Origin: Amycolatopsis echigonensis
GTDB taxonomy: Bacteria > Actinomycetota > Actinomycetes > Mycobacteriales > Pseudonocardiaceae
NCBI RefSeq assembly: GCF_014174495.1
Contig: NZ_JACJHR010000037.1
Span: 19,097 to 83,096 of the forward strand
Length of the DNA: 64,000 nucleotides
Direction: 5' to 3'
The notes under the pieces were generated by a model that saw only the letters and a program-made list of their open reading frames with translations, was not told the origin of the DNA and did not search any database. The stretch's first letter is position 1. Every line of letters starts with the position of its first letter. This document shows positions 58,999 through 64,000 of the stretch, one piece after another. The translations under genes were made by a program, and so were the position numbers.

Positions 58999-61702
58999 CT
59001 TCGAGCACCACGCTCACCCGGCCGGTGTCCCCGTTGACGGTGATGGTCGCTCCGTCGGGAATCTTCTGCATCGCGCCCGGCAGGTTCACCGCGGGCAAGC
59101 CGTATTCGCGCGAGAGGCAGGCCCCGTGGGAAAGCATCCCGCCCGCCTCCAGGATCAACCCGGAGATCAAGCCGAACACCGGCGTCCAGCCGGGGTCGGT
59201 GGAGTTGCAGACCAGGATTTCCCCGCGCTGGACGCGGCCGATGTCCCGCAGGTCGCCGACGATTCGCGCCGTGCCGGTCACCGAACCGCGGCTCATGCCC
59301 ACGCCCGCGAAAGTTCCCTCCAAGCCGGTGTCCGTTCCGTCGTCGACCTCCATCGGCACGTTGCCGCGCAGGTAGCCCGGCGGCACCTCCGACCTGGCGA
59401 CGAACTTGTCGAACACCGTGCGCCGGTTGCGCACTTTCGCCCGCAGCAACTTGCCGGGCAACCGGCCGTCCAGCAGGTCGTACAGCTCGTATTCGGCCAA
59501 GTGGTAGAAGTCGTCCGGCTCGTCGATCAGGTTCCGCTCGTGCAGCCGTCGCCCGAGTTCGGCGAAGGCCCGCTTCTTACCCATCGTGATGGCGTCCGCG
59601 AACGGCCGCTCGTCGTCGCGCAGGACCAGGAAGCGGTGGATGTAGTCCAGCACGGCCTTGAACAATTCGGCCCGGACCGACCCGAACGGCTTGGCCCGGA
59701 TGCGCTCGATCACCTCCGCGGTGACCTCCTCGCGCTTGGCGACCAGCCGGTGCTCGTTGTCGACCGGCGACGGCGAATCCGCCGCCACCAGGGACCGGAG
59801 GCTCCGGAAATCGATGTCGGGATCCTCCGAACGGCGCGGGTACCACAGGTCCCGGTCCTGGTGCCCGCGATGACCGTGCGCGGCCATGAACTCGTCGTAG
59901 CGCGAGCAGAAGGTCACCCCCTCCGGTTCCTCCCGCACCGCGGCGAAGAACTCCGCCCCGTTCGCGCTCTTCTCGAGCAATGCGACCACAGTGGACGATC
60001 GCTTCAGCTCGGCGGCCAGCTCCCACAGATCGACCTGTTCCTGCAGCATCGCGGTGCGTTTCGGCAGCCCGCTGATGAGGTCCTGGAAGACATAAGCGTT
60101 GTCGCCGTCGTACCACGCCGCGAGCAGTTCGCGCAGAACGGCGAACGCGGTAGAGGCGTACACGTGGAACGCCGGGCGAAGGATCGTGAGGTAGTCCTCG
60201 AACAGCTTGATCTTGCGCGCGATTTCCTTGCGCAGCTCGTGGTCGGACAACCGGCGCAGCTCTTCGGCCGACGGCGAATTCGCCTCCGCCGTGCGGTCCT
60301 CGATGAACCGGTACACCGATTTGATCGTGCGCAGCGGCCCGTGGTCGGTGGTGAGCGCGCGAACGCGCGCGTACATCCGGGCCGCCTTGGCGGGATCGAA
60401 CCGCGCAGTGCCCGCCTCCTCTCGCCAGTCCGGCGGAAGGTTGTCCAGCGAATGCTTGCGCAGCTGAGCGGGCAGCAGGTTGCGGTAGTAGATCCGGTCG
60501 GCGTCCGAACTGAAATAGACCGTGTTCCGGCGGTACTTGAACCGCCGCATCTTCGCGAGATCTTCGAAGCCCCACAACGTAAACAGGCGCTCGTCGCTGT
60601 TGCGCAGCTCCCGGCCGCGCACCGAGTAGAACAGCGGGGTCACCGCTCCCGTCCAGAATGCTTCGGCCCAGGTGTGCGACCACACCGTGGCCTCGTCGTC
60701 CGGCGCGCTCTGCCAGGACTCGATGTCCTCTTCCCAGAGGAAACCGGCACCGGTGATGTCCCGCGACTGCAAAATAAACAGCTCGCCGTCGCTCACCGCC
60801 CACTCGATGTCCTGCGGGATGCCGTCGCACAGCTCCAGGATCCGCCGGCCCTGGACGCCGAGTTCGGCCGCGGCCGCGTCGTCGAGACAACGCCGGCCCG
60901 CGTCCTGTGCCGTGGTCTCGGTCTTGCTCGTACCGCTTCCCGCCGTTGCCCGGTCGATGCGCCACTGCTTAGACCCCACGGTCGACCGCTTCACCGCCAG
61001 CGTTCCCGCGTCCAAGATCAGCTCGTCCGGGGTCACGATGCCGGAAGCGATCGACTACCCCAGGCCCCAACTCGCGTTGATGACGTACTCGTCGGTGCGC
61101 TCCGTGAGCGGGTTCGCCGTGAACAGCACCCCAGCGGTCTCCGCCGCGACCATCTGCTGCACCACCACTGCGACCTCAGCGTCGCGGTGGTCGAAGCCCA
61201 GCCGCTTGCGGTAGGCCGCGCATCGCGGCGTCCACAGCGACGCCCAGCAGCGCCGCACCGCGTCGACCACGTCTTCGGCGCCTTTGATGTCGAGATACGA
61301 GTCGTAAAGGCCGGCGAAAGACGCGTCTCCCATGTCCTCGGCCGTACCGGACGACCGCACCGCGACGTAGACCTCTTCGCCCGCGCCGAGGCCTGAGTAG
61401 GCCTTCGCGATTCTTTCGTCGAGGCCGCCCGGCAACGCACCTGAGGCGATTCGCTCCTGGATCTGCCGGGTGGCCGCGGTCAGGGCTTCCGCGTCCTCGT
61501 GGTCCACCTCGCGGACCAGCCCGTCGATGATGTCCGAAAGCCCGTTCTCCGCAACGAAATCGCGGTAGGAGGCGGTGGTGACCACGAACCCGGGCGGAAC
61601 GCGGACACCGGCGGCGGCGAGCCGCACCAGTCCCAGTCCCTTTCCCCCGATCACCGCGCGGTCCGGCGTGCCCGGGTCGGTGAAGGCGTGGATGTAGGTC
61701 AT
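58991..61702 (-). pseudogene. PEP-synthase/rifampin-phosphotransferase-like gene with an in-frame amber codon
   Basis: One frame runs from ATG 61702 to the stop at 58991 (903 codons) except for TAG at 61055-61057, codon 216. Family members read WGLGEA.SG.VTPDE here; this gene reads WGLG, TAG, SIASGIVTPDE, so one GAG-to-TAG change explains it. Before it is the ATP-grasp start: GGKGLGLVRLAAAGVRVPPG and AVRSSGTAEDMGDASFAG. After it come QDIEWAVSDGELFILQSRDI, a long middle region and a C-terminal swivelling domain with GGMLSHGACLSREYGLPAVN containing the phospho-His. Length and order match dikinase-like phosphotransferases. Unless read through, both halves should be inactive, since the stop is inside the ATP-grasp domain. 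The C-terminal part could restart at GTG 61036. Confidence 0.82.
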
Positions 61703-62024
61703 CGCGTGCTTCCTCCTTGACGGCGTCGTGATGTCGCTGCGGCGGCACTGGGCGCGCTCTGCACAGGTGCGGCCAGAACGGAGTCGCGGCACCGGGAGAG
61801 GGCCGCGAGGCGCTGCCCGCGGCGCTGGTGAACGGTGTGGTGCGCGAAACTCTACCTGCCGGTCGGAAGGTGTCAAGGCTCTCACCGCTGCCCGCAAAAA
61901 GGGCGGTTCTGTGCCTGGTTTTTCAGTCCTGCTTGTTGCTATGCGGGGTGCACCGAGTTAGCCTGCCAATCGGTCGGTTGGTTGATGCCCGGGCGACCGG
62001 ACCGACCCCGGAAGAGAGGTGCCT
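61703..62024. other. Divergent promoter region
   Basis: A gap of 322 bp between the PEP-synthase-like gene and the divergent crotonase. I see no coding frame with family features. AT-richer sequence around 61905-61990 and the operator at 61966 are the only notable elements. Confidence 0.5.
61966..61987. promoter_or_regulatory. TetR-type operator before the crotonase-SDR operon
   Basis: CCAATCGGTCGGTTGG (61966-61981) is a 16-bp palindrome with a single mismatched pair. CGGTTGGTTGAT (61976-61987) repeats the sequence at 57254-57265 exactly. It is 38 bp upstream of the crotonase ATG. Confidence 0.55.
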
Positions 62025-62861
62025 ATGCGCGGAGCGGGCAGCGACGAGGCGACCGCGGACGGCACCTGGACCGAGGAAAGACACGGACCGGTTGTCCTGG
62101 CCAGGTGGTCGCGACCGCCGATGAACTACTTCACGGATGCCGGACTGGCCGGGCTCTCGGCCGGTCTCGACCGCTGGGAGGCAGAGGGCATCGGCGCGCT
62201 GGTGCTGGCCGGCGGCGTTCCCGGACGGTTCATCACGCATTTCGACGTCGACGAAGTCCTCAATGGACAGCGCGCGATGGATCCGGTCACCGCGCCTCGG
62301 CGCAGCACGGTCGCGCAGGCCCTGACGCTCCGGCTGCACTCCCTCCCCTTTCCGGTGCTCGCCGCGCTCAACGGCGACGCGATGGGCTGGGGGTTCGAGC
62401 TGGCGCTGGCGGCCGACGCGCGCGTCGGCGAACGAGGCGACCACCGGTACGGCCTGGTAGAGGTGCGCTTGGGCATCGTGCCGGGTGCGGGCGGCCTGAC
62501 CCGGATGGCCCGGCTCGCCGGAACGGGGCGTGCTTTGCTGCACGGCCTGTCCGCGCGGCCGATCTCTCCCGAAGAAGCGCACGGACTCGGACTCGTCGAA
62601 GAACTCGCCGACGATTCCGTTGCCGCCGCGCTGGCCCACGCGCAGCGCATCGCGGCCATGCCGAGAACCGCCGTCGCGATGGCGAAAAGACTGGTGCACC
62701 GAGGTGCGGACCTGCCGCTGCGAGCCGCTCTCGACCAAGAGGCGGACTGTGCGTTCCGCGCGAAGCTCAGGGCCGATTCGGCGGCCGCCCTCACCGCGTA
62801 CCGCCAAGTCCCGCCAGCGGACCGGAGGAATTGGCTCGAAGCCGATCCCCGCCGCGTCTGA
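62025..62861 (+). CDS. Enoyl-CoA hydratase family protein
   Basis: A 278-residue crotonase with an N-terminal extension of about 15 residues. ITHFDVDEV takes the first oxyanion position, an unusual version of the AGxD loop, and NGDAMGWGFELALAADARV keeps the first catalytic glutamate; GLVEVRLGIVPGAGG keeps the second. It is probably a true hydratase, though GWG in place of GGG is odd. ATG 62025 follows GAAGAGAGG; a GTG 6 nt earlier is possible. It forms an operon with the SDR 40 bp downstream. Confidence 0.85.
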   Translation: MRGAGSDEATADGTWTEERHGPVVLARWSRPPMNYFTDAGLAGLSAGLDRWEAEGIGALVLAGGVPGRFITHFDVDEVLNGQRAMDPVTAPRRSTVAQALTLRLHSLPFPVLAALNGDAMGWGFELALAADARVGERGDHRYGLVEVRLGIVPGAGGLTRMARLAGTGRALLHGLSARPISPEEAHGLGLVEELADDSVAAALAHAQRIAAMPRTAVAMAKRLVHRGADLPLRAALDQEADCAFRAKLRADSAAALTAYRQVPPADRRNWLEADPRRV

Positions 62862-62901
62862 ACACCGACCGATATCCGATGCAGATCAACGAGGAGTGCC
62901 C

Positions 62902-63852
62902 ATGACCGAACCACAATCGTTCCAGGACCGCGTCGTCGTGGTCACCGGCGCGGGGCGCGGCCTCGGCCGGGAACACGCGCTCGCCTTCGCCCGCCGCGGC
63001 GCCAACGTCGTCGTGAACGACCTCGGCGTCGCCTCCGACGGCGACGGCAACGACGTCTCGGTAGCCCAGTCCGTCGTCGACGAAATCGCCGCGCTCGGCG
63101 GGAAAGCCGTCGCTGACACGCACAGCGTCGCCGACTCCGCGGGCGCGGCCGCGGTGATCGACACCGCGGTGCGGGAATTCGGTCGCGTCGACGTTCTGGT
63201 CAACAACGCCGGCATCATTTCCTACGCCGCCTTCGAAGACCTGACTGACGAGCAGTGGGACCGCATGCTCGCGGTCACCCTGAACGGCGCCTACCACATG
63301 TCCAAAGCCGTCTGGCCGCTCTTCACGCGCCAGGGCGGCGGCCGCATCGTGAACACCACCTCCAACGCCGGTTTCGCCGGTTCGCCGACACTGAGCCATT
63401 ACGGCAGCGCCAAACTCGCCGTCGCCGCGCTGACGAAGAACCTCGCGCTGGAGGGAGCCGAGCACGGGATCGTGGTCAACGCGATCGCACCGATGGCGGT
63501 CACGCGGATGAACCGGGACGCGTTCTTCGGCGGATCCGAGGTGGAACAGGACAACTGGCAAGACGATCTGCGCAGCGGACGCGTCCCGATGGGCCCGCCT
63601 TCGATCGTGTCCCCCACCGTTTTGTGGCTGAGCCACCCGGACACCGACGTCACCGGGCAGATCTTCAGCACGTCGTCGGGCAAGGTGGCGCGGGTGGCGT
63701 TCGTGGTCGGCGAAGGGTATTTCAATCCCGACCACACGATGGAGGACTTGCAGCAGCACCGCAACGAGATCATGGAACTGGGCAAGTATCTCGATCCGAG
63801 CGACACCGGCGCGGAACTGGCCGTGATCCCGCCGCTGTTCCAGTCCTCGTAG
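62902..63852 (+). CDS. SDR of the 17-beta-HSD type 4/MFE-2 (3R-hydroxyacyl-CoA dehydrogenase) type
   Basis: A 316-residue SDR: TGAGRGLGREHALAFARRGA (15-34) with the REHA signature of the MFE-2/HSD17B4 dehydrogenase domain, NDLGVASDGDGND (NAD-binding Asp), VNNAGI, serine in NTTSNAGFAG and YGSAK. The C-terminal 60 residues extend beyond a classical SDR, as in this group. It should oxidise a (3R)-hydroxyacyl-CoA. ATG follows GAGGAG. It is the last gene of the crotonase-SDR operon, followed by a hairpin. Confidence 0.9.
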   Translation: MTEPQSFQDRVVVVTGAGRGLGREHALAFARRGANVVVNDLGVASDGDGNDVSVAQSVVDEIAALGGKAVADTHSVADSAGAAAVIDTAVREFGRVDVLVNNAGIISYAAFEDLTDEQWDRMLAVTLNGAYHMSKAVWPLFTRQGGGRIVNTTSNAGFAGSPTLSHYGSAKLAVAALTKNLALEGAEHGIVVNAIAPMAVTRMNRDAFFGGSEVEQDNWQDDLRSGRVPMGPPSIVSPTVLWLSHPDTDVTGQIFSTSSGKVARVAFVVGEGYFNPDHTMEDLQQHRNEIMELGKYLDPSDTGAELAVIPPLFQSS

Positions 63853-63870
63853 CGAACGACTCAGGTGGGG

Positions 63871-63890
63871 CCGCATCGCGCCGGATGCGG
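63871..63890 (+). terminator. Hairpin terminator after the SDR gene
   Basis: CCGCATC (63871-63877) and GATGCGG (63884-63890) form a perfect 7-bp stem with a 6-base loop, 19 bp after the SDR stop. Confidence 0.5.
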
Positions 63891-63938
63891 TAGCGACTAC
63901 TCCTGCGTTCCTCGGCCGGTCCGTGGTCTTCTCGTTCC

Positions 63939-64000
63939 ATGAGCACGAACACGAACGGCAGCGCGGTGCTGCCGGCACGCGGACCGGTCGAGGCGAAAAG
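63939..64000 (+). CDS. Possible start of a gene cut by the window edge
   Basis: ATG at 63939 opens a frame (MSTNTNGSAVLPARG...) that stays open for about 20 codons to the window end. There is no good ribosome site, and the N-terminus has no recognisable family feature. It could equally be non-coding. Confidence 0.25.
   Translation, partial: MSTNTNGSAVLPARGPVEAK

Noticed and set aside
1..64000. Mobile element, integrase, CRISPR array, tRNA or rRNA genes
   Set aside because: I looked for transposase motifs, regularly spaced repeats and tRNA-like cloverleaf segments and saw none. The rearrangements at 300-1350 and 39.3-42.3 kb have no element left beside them.

Overview
The window is about 70% G+C. 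Genes are tightly packed, many starts are GTG, and 1, 4 and 8 nt stop/start overlaps are common. It also has an F420-type luciferase-like oxidoreductase and many TetR, GntR and PucR-type regulators. This points to a soil actinomycete; a Pseudonocardiaceae member such as Amycolatopsis is my guess, not something the sequence proves. I see no rRNA, tRNA, CRISPR array, transposase or replication origin. Almost everything is acyl-CoA catabolism: eight enoyl-CoA hydratase/isomerase (crotonase) family genes, six acyl-CoA dehydrogenases, four acyl-CoA ligases, two thiolases, a racemase, a CoA-transferase, an HMG-CoA-lyase-like enzyme, a MaoC pair, seven short-chain dehydrogenase-like proteins and several carboxylase subunits.

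Region 1 (1-14.8 kb). After a gene tail and hairpin comes a decayed amidase whose two halves lie on opposite strands. A minus-strand operon of about 13 kb then runs leftwards from a promoter at about 14.76 kb. Its order is acyl-CoA dehydrogenase, SDR, thiolase, CoA-transferase, HMG-CoA-lyase-like, BadH-like SDR, MenB/BadI-like hydrolase, enoyl-CoA hydratase, racemase (frameshifted), LLM oxidoreductase, two crotonases, CrtC/AttH-like protein, APH-like kinase, amidase remnant. The hydratase, BadH-like and BadI-like trio suggests oxidation and hydrolytic opening of an alicyclic ring to a dicarboxylyl-CoA, followed by beta-oxidation.

Region 2 (14.8-20.7 kb). A FadR-type GntR regulator sits among acyl-CoA dehydrogenases, a large ligase and a MaoC-type hydratase pair. 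Three copies of a GGTCAGACC-like operator mark the promoters of this set and of the region 1 operon.

Region 3 (20.7-35.9 kb). Three further ligases, a crotonase with an MDR reductase, LuxR/GAF, TetR and PucR regulators, an acyl-CoA dehydrogenase with an APH-like kinase, SDRs and a second MDR reductase. Two paralogous ligase genes share a second operator, a 25-bp inverted repeat.

Region 4 (36-39.3 kb). An amidohydrolase-type decarboxylase, an NmrA-like protein and an SDR, with a divergent MarR gene over a perfect 20-bp palindrome.

Region 5 (39.3-63.9 kb). This is the most unusual part. An MFS transporter, hydantoinase/acetone-carboxylase-type subunits A and B (B fused to a zinc-ribbon gamma-like tail), a beta-oxidation operon, a three-gene biotin carboxylase operon, a PEP-synthase-like gene with a phosphatase, and a crotonase-SDR pair are linked by six copies of an ACCAAACGTTTGGT-like operator. 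A TetR gene lies in the middle. The biotin carboxylase's carboxyltransferase has Glu in place of the metal-binding lysine of its family, and the PEP-synthase-like gene carries an in-frame amber codon. I read this as one regulon built around carboxylation of an unknown substrate.
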